Positions 27,300 to 36,963 are shown, counted from the first letter of the stretch. The stretch is DNA of 64,000 bases from Arthrobacter castelli DSM 16402 (GCF_000430705.1 NZ_AUMN01000001.1:1-64000); one strand, 5' to 3'. Numbers and translations: made by a program. The notes: generated by a model not told the origin, from the sequence alone.

Positions 27300-28685
27300 T
27301 CACGAACGAGGCTTGGTGGCAAAATCCCGGGAAATGGTCACCATTTCCTCGCGCGGGACCACCTTAATTCGCTCCCGTTCCACGCCGTTGGAATCATAGC
27401 TGGCCCCCAGGGACATTTCATGGGCGTCCAGCTTCAGCCAGCCTTCCCACGTGGTGTATTCAATGCCACGTTCCTCCAGCAATTCGATGATTGAATCTTC
27501 GCCCGGCTCAGCGGCAGGCGGCAGCGTCAGCCGGTCCTCCAGCAGGAAGCCGATCGTTTCCAGCGCGTCGCCCTTGGTGTGGCCAATCAGGCCAGTCGGT
27601 CCGCGCTTGATCCATCCGGTGGCGAAGACTCCGGGCACCGGCTCCTCGTGCACATTCAGCACGCGGCCGCCTTCATTGGGAATCACCCCGCGCTTATGGT
27701 CGAATTCGATCTCCTCTAGTGCCGAACCGAAGTAACCGACAGCCCGGTACACCGCCTGGACCGGGTAGTCGAGCACCTCGCCGGTGGGTGCCAGGCGCCC
27801 CTCGTCGTCAACCGCGGTGCGATCGAACCTGATGCCTTCCACCGCACCATCGCCGTAGATTTCTTTGGGCTGGTGCCAGAAGTGCAGATGCAGCCTGCGG
27901 GATGCGTCTGTCGGTTCCTCCAGCAGCCAGTTCTGCAACGTCTTGACCATGTTCTTGGTCTGGTTGTTCGAACTGATCTGCTTCATCGATTCTTCGTCGA
28001 AATCGAAGTCTTCGGGATCGATGATGATATCCACGTCCTTGACGTGGCCGAGCTCGCGCAATTCCAACGGCGTGAACTTCACCTGGGCAGGTCCGCGGCG
28101 GCCGAACACGTGCACGTCCGTGACGGGCGAGCGCTTCAGCTCGCTGTACACATTGTCGGGAATTTCAGTGGAGAGCATGTCTTCGGGATGCTTCGACAGC
28201 ACCCGGGACACATCCAATGCGACGTTGCCATTGCCGATGACGGCGATTTCCTTCGCCTCCAAGGGCCACTCACGGGACACGTCAGGATGTCCGTCGTACC
28301 AGGAGACGAAGTCTGCGGCGCCGAAGGAGCCAGGCTTGTCGATGCCCGGAATGTTCAGATCAGCGTCTCTGACCGCACCGGTGGAAAAGATGATGGCATC
28401 GTAGAAATGCCGGAAATCCGAAAGGGTCAGATCCTTGCCATAAGTGACGTTGCCCAGGAACCGGATGTCTCCCCGGTCCATCACCTTGTGCAGCGCATTG
28501 ACGATACCCTTAATGCGCGGATGATCCGGGGCGACGCCGTAGCGGATCAATCCATACGGCGCCGGGTGCTGCTCGAACAAGTCAATGCTGACCTCGAAGT
28601 CACGCTCGGCCTTGGTCAGGATATCCGCAGCGTAGACTCCAGCGGGGCCTGCTCCAATAATTGCCACCCGTAGTGGGCGAGACAT
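27300..28685 (-). CDS. fprA: Ferredoxin-NADP reductase, FprA/adrenodoxin-reductase type
   Basis: A 461-aa flavoprotein. The N-terminal FAD site GAGPAGVYAA is followed by the adrenodoxin-reductase signature LIRYGVAPDHP; the NADPH site GNGNVALDVSRVL lies near residue 155, and the C-terminal GWIKRGPTGLIGHTKGDA motif closes the fold. It moves electrons between NADPH and ferredoxin for cytochrome P450s or other oxidoreductases. Soluble. The ATG follows GGAAGGA. Single gene, leftward, upstream of the terC riboswitch. Confidence 0.92.
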   Translation of the reverse strand: MSRPLRVAIIGAGPAGVYAADILTKAERDFEVSIDLFEQHPAPYGLIRYGVAPDHPRIKGIVNALHKVMDRGDIRFLGNVTYGKDLTLSDFRHFYDAIIFSTGAVRDADLNIPGIDKPGSFGAADFVSWYDGHPDVSREWPLEAKEIAVIGNGNVALDVSRVLSKHPEDMLSTEIPDNVYSELKRSPVTDVHVFGRRGPAQVKFTPLELRELGHVKDVDIIIDPEDFDFDEESMKQISSNNQTKNMVKTLQNWLLEEPTDASRRLHLHFWHQPKEIYGDGAVEGIRFDRTAVDDEGRLAPTGEVLDYPVQAVYRAVGYFGSALEEIEFDHKRGVIPNEGGRVLNVHEEPVPGVFATGWIKRGPTGLIGHTKGDALETIGFLLEDRLTLPPAAEPGEDSIIELLEERGIEYTTWEGWLKLDAHEMSLGASYDSNGVERERIKVVPREEMVTISRDFATKPRS

Positions 28686-28952
28686 AGTCAGTCCTTCCGA
28701 AAGACAAGTGCGGTGTGGCGCTGATCCACCCGCGGAACCGCGGTTCATTAATTAGCGCACAACTATCTAGTCTAAATCCCCCGAGCCCTCAGCGCTAAGT
28801 GAGACTCCTTACGCGGTGAGAGCGCGGTTATAGTGCGGTGATAGTTCAGGGATACTTAACTATGGGGCAAAGAGGATTTGCTTGTGCTAAAGCCGGTGAC
28901 GGCCCAGAGTAGTTCATGGGCATCTGGAATACAGGAAGTGGAGGATGCAGTT

Positions 28953-29912
28953 ATGGGAGACGTGTCCTCAACCGGTGTCACTCTCAACAAGCCCGTCCGC
29001 AGTGACGGCGCCAAAGGGCTCATCTTCGGGTTCGGCGCCTATGGTTTCTGGGGCCTGCTACCACTTTACTTCGTCCTGCTGATCCCGGCGGGTTCTGTCG
29101 AAGTCGTGGCCAACCGGGTGGTGTGGTCCCTGGTGTTCTGCGCCGGATTGTTGACCTTCACCCATTCCTGGCGCGGGTTCCGGACCGCGGTCTCCGACCC
29201 GAAGACGCTGGGGACCTTGGCTATTGCGGCGGTGCTGATTGCCACCAACTGGCTTACCTATGTATATGGAGTCACCAGCGGACACGCCATTGAAACGTCC
29301 TTGGGGTATTTCATCAATCCCCTGGTCTCCGTGCTGCTCGGAGTAGTGATCTTGAAGGAAAAGCTCCGGCCGCTGCAGTGGACCGCCGTGGGCATTGGCG
29401 GCGCAGCCGTCGTCGTACTGACCGTGGCCTACGGAAACCTGCCTCTGATCGCCTTCACCCTGGCAGGATCGTTCGGCATGTACGGGTTCGTCAAGAAGCG
29501 CGTGGGGCAACGTGTGAACGCGGTGACCAGCCTGAGCGTCGAAACCGCCGTACTCACGCCCCTGGCAGGCGGCGTGATGCTCTGGCTCGCCACCACCGGC
29601 GCAGCCACTCTGACCACCGAGGGCGCAGGCCACTTTTGGCTGATGGCGGCATCCGGGGTGATTACCGCCGTGCCCCTGCTGTTGTTCGGCGGTGCTGCGC
29701 ACCGGCTGCCGCTGGCCACCATTGGGTTCCTCCAGTACCTGACCCCGACGATGCAGTTCATTATTGCTATCACCGTGCTCGGAGAGACCATGGCGTTCGA
29801 ACGCTGGATCGGTTTCGCCCTGGTGTGGCTGGCACTGGTATTCCTCAGTACCGACATGGTCCGCCAGTACCGGACCAACCGCAAAATGCGGGCCGCACTG
29901 CGCTCCGGGTAG
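28953..29912 (+). CDS. rarD: RarD/EamA family permease
   Basis: A 319-aa protein with ten hydrophobic helices in two EamA repeats. RarD signatures are GFGAYGFWGLLPLYF, the NRVVWS segment and SLGYFINPLVSVLLGVVILKE, plus the C-terminal QYLTPTMQFIIAI. RarD proteins are DMT-superfamily exporters, called chloramphenicol-sensitive in Pseudomonas; the natural substrate is unclear. The ATG at 28953 has GGAGG 8 nt upstream; the earlier start at 28878 would add 25 residues without a helix. Confidence 0.88.
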   Translation: MGDVSSTGVTLNKPVRSDGAKGLIFGFGAYGFWGLLPLYFVLLIPAGSVEVVANRVVWSLVFCAGLLTFTHSWRGFRTAVSDPKTLGTLAIAAVLIATNWLTYVYGVTSGHAIETSLGYFINPLVSVLLGVVILKEKLRPLQWTAVGIGGAAVVVLTVAYGNLPLIAFTLAGSFGMYGFVKKRVGQRVNAVTSLSVETAVLTPLAGGVMLWLATTGAATLTTEGAGHFWLMAASGVITAVPLLLFGGAAHRLPLATIGFLQYLTPTMQFIIAITVLGETMAFERWIGFALVWLALVFLSTDMVRQYRTNRKMRAALRSG

Positions 29913-29973
29913 TGACGGCGGCAGGCCGGCTGCCACCAGTCCGGCCGACCGCCACCACTGCCGGATGCCGGCC

Positions 29974-31317
29974 TTACGCCTGCGCCCGGATGGCCGCCTC
30001 CAGCACGTCGAGCCCGTCGCCGAGCAACTCGTCACCGATCACCAGCGGCGGCAGCAGCCGCACCACGTTGCCGTAGGTGCCGCAGGTCAGGATGATGACG
30101 CCTTCGGCCTGGCACTGCGCGGCAATGGCCTTGGTGGCCTCCGGGTTCGGTTCCTTTCCTCCGGGCTTGACCAGCTCAATGGCCAGCATTGCCCCGCGTC
30201 CACGGAGGTCGCCAATAATCTCCGTTTGCTCTGCCAGCGGGCGCAGTCGATCCATCACCTGGGTCTCGATCCTGCGCGCCCGTGCCGGCAGGTCATAGTC
30301 CTTCATGGTCTGGATCGCTCCGATGGCAGCGGCACACGCGACCGGGTTGCCTCCGTAGGTGCCTCCGAGTCCGCCGGCGTGCACAGCGTCCATCAGCTCC
30401 GCCCTGCCGGTAACGGCCGACAGCGGCATCCCTCCGGCAATGCCCTTGGCCGTGGCGACGATATCCGGCACCACCGATTCGTGCTCGGACGCGAACCAGG
30501 CACCGGTGCGGCAGAATCCGGACTGCACCTCATCGGCGATGAAGACAATCCCTTTCTCCCTGGCCCATGCGGCCAGCGCCGGCATGAATCCCTCGGCTGG
30601 AACGATGAATCCACCCTCACCCTGGATGGGCTCCAGCAGGATGGCTCCCACGGAGTCCGACCCGATCTGCTTCTCGATCGCCGTAATGGCACGCTGCGCC
30701 GCCTCCGCACCGGTGATATCCGGGTTTTCCTCACGGAAGGGGTAGCTCATCGGCACCCGGTAGATCTCCGGTGCGAACGGACCAAAGTTCGCCTTGTACG
30801 GCATTGATTTCGACGTCAGCCCCATGGTCAGGTTGGTCCGGCCATGGTAGGCGTGGTCAAAAGCGACGACGGCGTCCCGGCCTGTTGCCAGCCGGGCGAC
30901 CTTGACCGCGTTCTCCACGGCTTCCGCCCCGGAATTGAACAGCACCGTACGTTTTTCGTGGCCACCCGGCGTCAGTTCATTGAGCAGTTCGGCCACCCGC
31001 ACGTACCCCTCGTAGGGAGTCACCATGAAGCAGGAGTGGGTGAAGTAGTCTGCCTGCTCCTTTATGCCTTCGACGACGGCGGGTGCGGATCCGCCGACGC
31101 CGGTGACGGCAATGCCTGCGGCGAGGTCGATGAACGAGTTGCCATCGACGTCGACGATGATGCCCCCGTCGAGGTCTGCGGCGTACACAGGCACGCCGGA
31201 GGCGACTCCGGCTGCCACGACGGCGTTGCGGCGTTCGGTCAATTCCTTGGACTTGGGACCGGGGAACTCGCCAACGATGTTGCGCTTCTGTTCCAGCCGG
31301 TACTGAATTTCTGCCAT
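29974..31317 (-). CDS. gabT: 4-aminobutyrate aminotransferase
   Basis: A 447-aa class-III PLP aminotransferase moving the amino group of GABA to 2-oxoglutarate, giving succinate semialdehyde. Seen are the NSGAEAVENAVKVAR cofactor loop, the DHAYHGRT motif, LLEPIQGEGG, the ADEVQSGF metal/PLP segment and ATAKGIAGGMPLS with the Schiff-base Lys. It follows an aldehyde dehydrogenase gene in the same direction, separated by an interspersed repeat, together forming a putrescine/GABA degradation route. The PucR regulator beyond may control both. Confidence 0.9.
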   Translation of the reverse strand: MAEIQYRLEQKRNIVGEFPGPKSKELTERRNAVVAAGVASGVPVYAADLDGGIIVDVDGNSFIDLAAGIAVTGVGGSAPAVVEGIKEQADYFTHSCFMVTPYEGYVRVAELLNELTPGGHEKRTVLFNSGAEAVENAVKVARLATGRDAVVAFDHAYHGRTNLTMGLTSKSMPYKANFGPFAPEIYRVPMSYPFREENPDITGAEAAQRAITAIEKQIGSDSVGAILLEPIQGEGGFIVPAEGFMPALAAWAREKGIVFIADEVQSGFCRTGAWFASEHESVVPDIVATAKGIAGGMPLSAVTGRAELMDAVHAGGLGGTYGGNPVACAAAIGAIQTMKDYDLPARARRIETQVMDRLRPLAEQTEIIGDLRGRGAMLAIELVKPGGKEPNPEATKAIAAQCQAEGVIILTCGTYGNVVRLLPPLVIGDELLGDGLDVLEAAIRAQA

Positions 31318-31329
31318 TTGCTTACCTTT

Positions 31330-31437
31330 CGGTGGTCGAGTAAGGCGCGAAGCGCCGCACCGAGACCCGGTGGTCGAGCCTGGGCCCACGCCCGCAGGGT
31401 TCCCTGGCCGAGCTTGCGAGGTTAGGGAGCGGGTGGG
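31330..31437. repeat. Actinobacterial interspersed repeat (GGTGGTCGAG type)
   Basis: Two tandem, partly degenerate units starting CGGTGGTCGAG (31330 and 31369), each with internal inverted arms (GGCGCGAAGCGCC in the first). They resemble the palindromic intergenic repeats spread through Micrococcaceae and Microbacteriaceae genomes. They sit in the 122-bp gap between the aldehyde dehydrogenase and gabT genes. Confidence 0.6.
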
Positions 31438-31439
31438 GA

Positions 31440-32867
31440 CTAGTCGAGCGAGCTCATCACGTGCTTGACGCGGGTGTAGTCTTCGACGCTGTACATCGAC
31501 AGGTCCTTGCCGTAGCCGGACTGCTTGAAACCGCCGTGCGGCATTTCCGCGATGAGCATGATGTGGGTGTTGATCCAGACGCAGCCGAAGTCGAGGTCGC
31601 GGGAGACCCGCAGCGCCGTCTGGTGATTTGAGGTCCAGACGCTGGAGGCCAGGGCGTAGTCCACATCGTTGGCCATCTCCAGGGCCTCTTCTTCGGTGCT
31701 GAACTTCTGCACAGTGAGCACCGGGCCGAAGGTTTCCTTCTGCACCAGGTCGTCGGTCTGCTTCACGCCGGAGATCACTGTCGGCTCGATGAAGTAACCC
31801 TTCTCCCCCACCCGCTTGCCGCCGGTGACGACGGTGGCGTGATCCGGGACCGAGTCCAACACGCTGCGCACAGAGTTGAAGTGGTTAATGTTGTTCAGCG
31901 GTCCGAAGTAGTTCTTGGACTCGTCTTCGTTGCCTGTCTCAAGTCCCTCCGCTGCCTTGGCCAGCATGTCGAGGAATTCATCATGCACCCCGTCCTGGAC
32001 CAGCACGCGGGTGACGGCGGTGCAGTCTTGTCCTGCATTGAAGTACCCGAACTCCGCCAACTCGGTTGCGGTCTTCTGCAGATCAGCATCATTGAACACC
32101 AGAGCAGGCGCCTTCCCGCCTAATTCCAAGTGGGCCTTCTTGAGGCCTTCGGCGGCGCCGTGAGCGACAGCCTTTCCGGCACGCACCGACCCGGTGATAG
32201 ATGCCATCGCCGGAGTCTTGTGCTCAACCATCGCCGAACCTGTCTCGCCGGTGCCCAGCACCAGGTTGAAGACGCCGGCCGGGAAGATTTCGCCGATCAA
32301 CCGCGCCAGCACCAGGGTGCTTTCCGGCGTCGTGTCACTTGGCTTGAGCACAATGGTGTTGCCGGCGGCGAGCGCCGGACCGATCTTCCAGACTGCCATC
32401 AGCAGCGGGTAGTTCCACGGGGTCACCTGGGCCACCACGCCCACCGGCTCCCGACGGACGTAGGAGGTGAATCCCTCCATATACTCGGCGGCGGACTTGC
32501 CCTCGAGCATACGGGCAGCCCCGGCGAAGAAGCGCAGCTGGTCAACCCCCATGCCTATCTCTTCGCTCGCGACCAGGGCCTTGACCTGGCCGGTATTGCG
32601 GTGCTGGGCATCGACCAGTTCATCCTGATTGGCCTCGACAGCGTCTGCCAGCTTCAGCAGCATTGCCTGACGCTCCGCCGGCGTCGTCCGCTTCCACGTT
32701 TTGAACGCTGCCGCGGCAGCGCGCATCGCAGTATCGACGTCGGCAGCGTTGGAGACGGGCGCCTGCGCAACCACTTCGCCGTTGGTGGGATTGATGATGT
32801 CAAGCAGGTCCGTGCCCTGCGGGGTGACGAATTCACCGTTGATGAAGTTCTGTAACGTCTGTGCCAC
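31440..32867 (-). CDS. Aminobutyraldehyde dehydrogenase
   Basis: A 475-aa NAD-dependent aldehyde dehydrogenase close to gamma-aminobutyraldehyde dehydrogenases (PatD/PuuC-like). Motifs: TPWNYPLL, SITGSVRAGK, LELGGKAP with the catalytic Glu, and FNAGQDCTAVTR with the catalytic Cys. It would form GABA from 4-aminobutyraldehyde, feeding the gabT product encoded next. About 220 bp around its catalytic Cys codon recur as a separate fragment at 39684-39905. Divergent from the pucR-type gene. Confidence 0.88.
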   Translation of the reverse strand: MAQTLQNFINGEFVTPQGTDLLDIINPTNGEVVAQAPVSNAADVDTAMRAAAAAFKTWKRTTPAERQAMLLKLADAVEANQDELVDAQHRNTGQVKALVASEEIGMGVDQLRFFAGAARMLEGKSAAEYMEGFTSYVRREPVGVVAQVTPWNYPLLMAVWKIGPALAAGNTIVLKPSDTTPESTLVLARLIGEIFPAGVFNLVLGTGETGSAMVEHKTPAMASITGSVRAGKAVAHGAAEGLKKAHLELGGKAPALVFNDADLQKTATELAEFGYFNAGQDCTAVTRVLVQDGVHDEFLDMLAKAAEGLETGNEDESKNYFGPLNNINHFNSVRSVLDSVPDHATVVTGGKRVGEKGYFIEPTVISGVKQTDDLVQKETFGPVLTVQKFSTEEEALEMANDVDYALASSVWTSNHQTALRVSRDLDFGCVWINTHIMLIAEMPHGGFKQSGYGKDLSMYSVEDYTRVKHVMSSLD

Positions 32868-33073
32868 TTTAATGACCCTTCTGTCGATTTCGCATCAGGC
32901 GCGGATCAGCGCTGGTTTCCTCATTGAAACGCTCCCGATAACGGGCGATGGTGTTACCAGGAGCACATTACTGCCGAGCGTACGCCAGAGTCAGGCCAGC
33001 TGGTAATGGGCGACAGCACAGGATGATCACCTGACTATGGTGCAGGCGCATAACGCGCGGTTATAGTTGGCCC

Positions 33074-34570
33074 ATGGCAGTCACCCTCGCCGAACTCATC
33101 GCCACGCCCCGCCTCGACCTGAGGATCGCCGGCTCCGCAACCGGAGACAGCACCGCGCCCATCCAGTGGGTCGCAGTGACCGAACTGGCCGACCCCACAC
33201 CTTTCCTGAGCGGCGGCGAAGTGCTGCTGACGACCGGACTGCGGCAGCAGACCAGCGCCGACCAACGGGACTTTGTGCGCATGGCCCACCAGGCCGGGGT
33301 GCTCGCCATCGGGTTTGGCAGCGGGCTGTCGCACCCGCATGTGCCGGCCGCGCTGATTGAAGAGGCCGACAAGCACGCGCTGGCTGTATTCGAAGTGCCG
33401 TATCCGACGCCATTTATGGCCATCGGAAAACTTGTCGCCGACGCGCTCTCGGCCGACCACTACGCCAGCCTGGAACGGCTGCTCAAGAGCCACCAGATCC
33501 TCGCTTCCGCACTGCTCAGCGATGGTGGATTGGACTCGATGTTGCAGAAATTGAGCTCGATGCTCGGTGCTGACTTGGAACTGATCCAGTATGGAGCACC
33601 CATCCACCGCTCCCCGTCGGCAGCCGACGACGGCGGGTCCGGCGGGGAGGACTGGGAGGAAGTGGCGATCAGCACCGGGTGGAAGGACCGCACCACGTTG
33701 CGCATCCGCCGTCCGTACGCCGCCGACGGCATCGTCAATTATGCCCAGTCGCTGATCAGCCTGGAACTGAGCAACCAGGCCCGGCACCGCCATACCCAGC
33801 GGCAAATCGCCGGACAGGTGTTGGATGACATTATCCGCGGCAACCTGGCCGGAGCCGAGGCTCAGGCGCGGCTCAGCGCGGCGGGGATGACGTCCGCCGG
33901 CCGCCACGCCATCCTGCTCGTCGAGGCAGCCGGCGGCGACCGCCGGTCGTTGCCCACCCTTCCGCTGCCCCCGTCATTGCAGGATTGCGCCAGCGCGATC
34001 CTCGGGGAACGTCTGGCTGTCATTGTCACCGGCACCGTGGCCGAACGCGCCAGGGCGCTGAGTTCCTATCTGGACAATGCCGGCATCTACGCATCCGTTG
34101 GCCAGGGCGGCAGTTATGCGCAGGCCAACGGGCTGCGGTGGAGCTATTTTGAAGCCCGCGAGGCTCTCTCCCGCGGTGAACGCCTCAATGCACCCGAGAG
34201 GCTGAATCTCACGTCCCTGCTGCTGGCCAGTGAGGATGTCCCGCTGAACGACCTTGCCGCCGAGGCGCTGGATCCGCTGTCCAGCTTCGACCTGAAGCAC
34301 GACGCCGAGCTGATGCGCACCCTGGAGTCCTACCTGCAGCTGGATGGCTCCGTTGCCGGCGTCGCATCCGCTATGGGCCTGCACCGGAACACCGTACGCT
34401 ACCGGCTGTCGCAGATCACCGCCCTGACCGGCTACGACCCCGCCGTCACCGCCGACCGTGTCCATCTCTGGCTGGCCATCGCGGTGAGCCGGCTGCAGAG
34501 TCCAGATGAGACAGCACAACACACCCGGCAGGACCGGCGTCGTCAGCCATCGCCGCGCCGTCGTTCATAA
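33074..34570 (+). CDS. PucR-family transcriptional regulator
   Basis: A 498-aa regulator: an N-terminal PucR/XylR domain (about residues 1-125, AELADPTPFLSGGEVLLTTG-like signature), a GGDEF-like middle domain, and a C-terminal HTH (AGVASAMGLHRNTVRYRLSQI, about 425-450). It is divergent from the aminobutyraldehyde dehydrogenase gene and so likely controls the GABA module, as PucR proteins often do for amine or purine catabolism. The -10-like TATAGT at 33062-33067 lies only 6 nt before the ATG, so transcription may start at the start codon (leaderless). Confidence 0.88.
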   Translation: MAVTLAELIATPRLDLRIAGSATGDSTAPIQWVAVTELADPTPFLSGGEVLLTTGLRQQTSADQRDFVRMAHQAGVLAIGFGSGLSHPHVPAALIEEADKHALAVFEVPYPTPFMAIGKLVADALSADHYASLERLLKSHQILASALLSDGGLDSMLQKLSSMLGADLELIQYGAPIHRSPSAADDGGSGGEDWEEVAISTGWKDRTTLRIRRPYAADGIVNYAQSLISLELSNQARHRHTQRQIAGQVLDDIIRGNLAGAEAQARLSAAGMTSAGRHAILLVEAAGGDRRSLPTLPLPPSLQDCASAILGERLAVIVTGTVAERARALSSYLDNAGIYASVGQGGSYAQANGLRWSYFEAREALSRGERLNAPERLNLTSLLLASEDVPLNDLAAEALDPLSSFDLKHDAELMRTLESYLQLDGSVAGVASAMGLHRNTVRYRLSQITALTGYDPAVTADRVHLWLAIAVSRLQSPDETAQHTRQDRRRQPSPRRRS

Positions 34571-34577
34571 TTGGGAC

Positions 34578-35339
34578 ATGACCGAGCATGAGCTCGCCGG
34601 CGGCAGCGACTCGGGAGCTGTCCACGACGACGGAACTGTACACCGCGCCGTCGGCCCGTGGACCCGCTCGGTCCACCGGTTGCTGCGGCACCTGGCGGCC
34701 AAGGGGTTCGACCGGGCGCCGCGTCCGCTGGACTATGACGCCCGGGGACGCGAAGTGCTGACCTACCTGGAGGGCGAAAGCGTCGGGAACCAGAAGCCGT
34801 TTCCAGCCTGGGTGCACTCGGAGGCAGCGCTGGTGCAGGTGGCCGCTTGGCTGCGGGACTATCATCAGGCGGTGGCGGACTTCGAGCCGGCGGACGACGA
34901 CGAATGGCGACAGGGCCGTGAATGGAAGCCCGGCCTGATCATCGGCCATAACGACGCTGCCCCGTACAATGCGGCGTGGCACGACGGGCGTTTGACCGGT
35001 TTCTTCGATTGGGATCTGGCCGGCCCCGTGGGCGTCACCGAGGACATCGCATTCACCGCCTTCGCCTGGGTCCCGCTACACGCCAGGAGTGTCGTGGCCG
35101 CCGAAGGCTTCACCGACTTTGCCGCTCGTCCCCGCCGGCTGCGGCTGTTCCTTGACGAATACGGCTGGGACGGCTCGACGGCGGAGATTCTCGACGTCGC
35201 TATTAGCCGCGTCACCGAGACCGCACGGTTGATCCGTGAACTGGCCGCGGGCGGCGACCCGCTGCACGAGCACATGGTGGCCGCGGGGAATCCTGATGGG
35301 CTCGAGGAAGCGGCCCGCCAGATGCGCGAGCTCAGCTGA
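34578..35339 (+). CDS. Aminoglycoside phosphotransferase-like kinase
   Basis: A 253-aa APH-fold protein. The catalytic loop is IGHNDAAPYNAAW and the metal-binding Asp is in GFFDWDLAGP, both near the centre. It is shorter than classical APH enzymes and lacks a clear glycine-rich loop, so the substrate may be a metabolite rather than an antibiotic. The ATG is 7 nt after the PucR stop, so the two may be co-transcribed. Its 3' end overlaps the convergent GNAT gene by 8 nt. Confidence 0.75.
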   Translation: MTEHELAGGSDSGAVHDDGTVHRAVGPWTRSVHRLLRHLAAKGFDRAPRPLDYDARGREVLTYLEGESVGNQKPFPAWVHSEAALVQVAAWLRDYHQAVADFEPADDDEWRQGREWKPGLIIGHNDAAPYNAAWHDGRLTGFFDWDLAGPVGVTEDIAFTAFAWVPLHARSVVAAEGFTDFAARPRRLRLFLDEYGWDGSTAEILDVAISRVTETARLIRELAAGGDPLHEHMVAAGNPDGLEEAARQMRELS

Positions 35340-35892
35340 GGTTCTTGCGGTACCGCTTCACCGTGACCGGAGGCGAGTAGGCTGTGTCTTCCTTGGTCCC
35401 GCCGTCGGCCGCCCATCCTGCCCCGATGTAGAACGCGATGGCACGTTCGTTGCTCTGTTCCACCCACAGGTATGCGCTGGTGTAGCCGAGTCCGCGCAGC
35501 CGGTCCTCCGCCGCGCGCAATAGCAGGGTGCCGATTCCCCGGGCCCACAGGTCCGGGTGCAGGTTGATCGCGTACAGCTGGCCCACACGATTGGCGGGAC
35601 TGGCGCCGTCGTCGGCACTACTGCCTGCGTCCGCATCCCCTACCGGTGGTCCCACGATGACGAAACCGGCGATCCGCGAGGCGGTCTCAGCAACCAGATA
35701 CGCGGTTCCCTCCCGTGGATCTTCGATTTGGAGCCGCCAGCCCGATTCGCGGCGTTCGACGTCGATCCCGTCCAGGAATTCGTCGCTCATCACGCCACGG
35801 TAGGCCGCACGCCAGGCGGCAATATGGACCTCGGCGAGCTCCCGCGCGTCTGCTGGTCCGGGCGGGCGGATGACGACATTGGTGGTTTCCAT
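35332..35892 (-). CDS. GNAT family N-acetyltransferase
   Basis: A 186-aa GNAT enzyme. The acetyl-CoA binding motif A is LHPDLWARGIGTLLLRAAEDR (about residues 115-135), with motif B in NERAIAFYIGAGW. The N-terminal IRPPGPADARELAEVH strand-helix is typical. Substrate not predictable. The ATG at 35892 faces the divergent VOC gene 37 nt away, so their promoters overlap. Confidence 0.85.
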   Translation of the reverse strand: METTNVVIRPPGPADARELAEVHIAAWRAAYRGVMSDEFLDGIDVERRESGWRLQIEDPREGTAYLVAETASRIAGFVIVGPPVGDADAGSSADDGASPANRVGQLYAINLHPDLWARGIGTLLLRAAEDRLRGLGYTSAYLWVEQSNERAIAFYIGAGWAADGGTKEDTAYSPPVTVKRYRKNLS

Positions 35893-35929
35893 CCACAGAA
35901 GCCTACGCCACGGTGGCACAATAAGGGCC

Positions 35930-36298
35930 ATGACCAGCCGTATCGCCGCACTTGCCATCGACTCCATCGAGCCGGGCGTCATCGCCGACTTTTGGTGCTC
36001 AGTCCTCAATTGGCGGGTCATCGAAGCCGACGACGACGGCGTCAGCATCGCCCCGAAGGACCGCGACTGGCCGACCATCGACATTTTCCCGATACCGGAA
36101 CGAAAGACGGTGAAGAACCGACTGCACCTCGACGTACGCGCCGACGGAGCCAGCACTGAAGACGAACTGCAACGGTTGCTGGAACTGGGCGCGACACACG
36201 TCGACGTCGGTCAGGGACCGGATGTCACCTGGGTGGTGCTGGCCGACCCGGAAGGCAACGAATTCTGCCTGCTCGCCCGCACGGTCCAGGAGCTGTAG
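35930..36298 (+). CDS. VOC (glyoxalase/bleomycin resistance) superfamily protein
   Basis: A 122-aa single-domain VOC protein with the two beta-alpha-beta-beta-beta halves: SIEPGVIADFWCSVL first and ELLELGATHVDVG followed by VVLADPEGNEFCLL second. The C-terminal DPEGNEFCL motif is shared with glyoxalase-like resistance and dehydratase proteins. Function unassigned. The next gene (TRIC) begins 6 nt downstream, so they share a transcript. Confidence 0.82.
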   Translation: MTSRIAALAIDSIEPGVIADFWCSVLNWRVIEADDDGVSIAPKDRDWPTIDIFPIPERKTVKNRLHLDVRADGASTEDELQRLLELGATHVDVGQGPDVTWVVLADPEGNEFCLLARTVQEL

Positions 36299-36304
36299 GC
36301 ATAC

Positions 36305-36931
36305 ATGGCTGACATTGACGTCATCCTGATCCTCGACCTGCTCGGCGTCTTCTTCTTCGCCATGTCGGGGTGCCTGCTGGCTGCCCGCAAGGGGTTCGAT
36401 ATCGTCGGTTCGCTGCTGCTCGGGTCGTTGGTAGGTCTCGGCGGCGGAGTGATGCGCGACCTGATCATCGGCATCGCCCCGGCCGCCTTCTCCAATCCGC
36501 TCTACATCATCCCGCCCGTGCTGGCTGCACTGCTGGTCTACTTCCTCTTCTCGCACGTGGAACGGTTCGGCGGCCTGCTGGTGGTGTTCGACGCCGGCGG
36601 GTTGGCGGTCTTCTGCGCCATCGGTACGCAAAAGGCGCTGGAATTCGATCTGAATCCGGTGTCGTCAATTCTGCTGGGGGTGACGACGGCGGTGGGAGGC
36701 GGCCTGCTGCGGGACGTCACAGCCAATGAGATTCCCCGGATCTTCGACCCGCGGAATGTCTACGCCATCCCGGCATTCGCCGGAGCGGCCTTGATCGTGC
36801 TACTGAACTCGATCGGCTGGTCGAACGTCTTCACCATCACGGCAGTGGCCGCCGCTGTCTTTGCCTTTCGCGTGCTGGCCTGGCGCTTCAGCTGGAAGGT
36901 ACCGCTGGCCGTGCGGGGATGGCGGCGTTAA
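36305..36931 (+). CDS. Trimeric intracellular cation channel family (UPF0126/YicG-like)
   Basis: A 208-aa membrane protein with seven helices built as two UPF0126 repeats. Each repeat has a glycine-rich re-entrant element: GGGVMRDLIIG in the first and VGGGLLRDVTANEIP in the second. Bacterial TRIC homologues form trimeric cation (K+) channels. The second half contains PRIFDPRNVYAIPAF, a family signature. Probably cotranscribed with the VOC gene. Confidence 0.88.
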   Translation: MADIDVILILDLLGVFFFAMSGCLLAARKGFDIVGSLLLGSLVGLGGGVMRDLIIGIAPAAFSNPLYIIPPVLAALLVYFLFSHVERFGGLLVVFDAGGLAVFCAIGTQKALEFDLNPVSSILLGVTTAVGGGLLRDVTANEIPRIFDPRNVYAIPAFAGAALIVLLNSIGWSNVFTITAVAAAVFAFRVLAWRFSWKVPLAVRGWRR

Positions 36932-36963
36932 AGTACCGACTCTTCTAACGCGGTTGAGCCGGG

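Noticed and set aside
31318..31439. Insertion-sequence remnant between aldehyde dehydrogenase and gabT
   Set aside because: No transposase coding or terminal repeats; the units match short palindromic intergenic repeats better.
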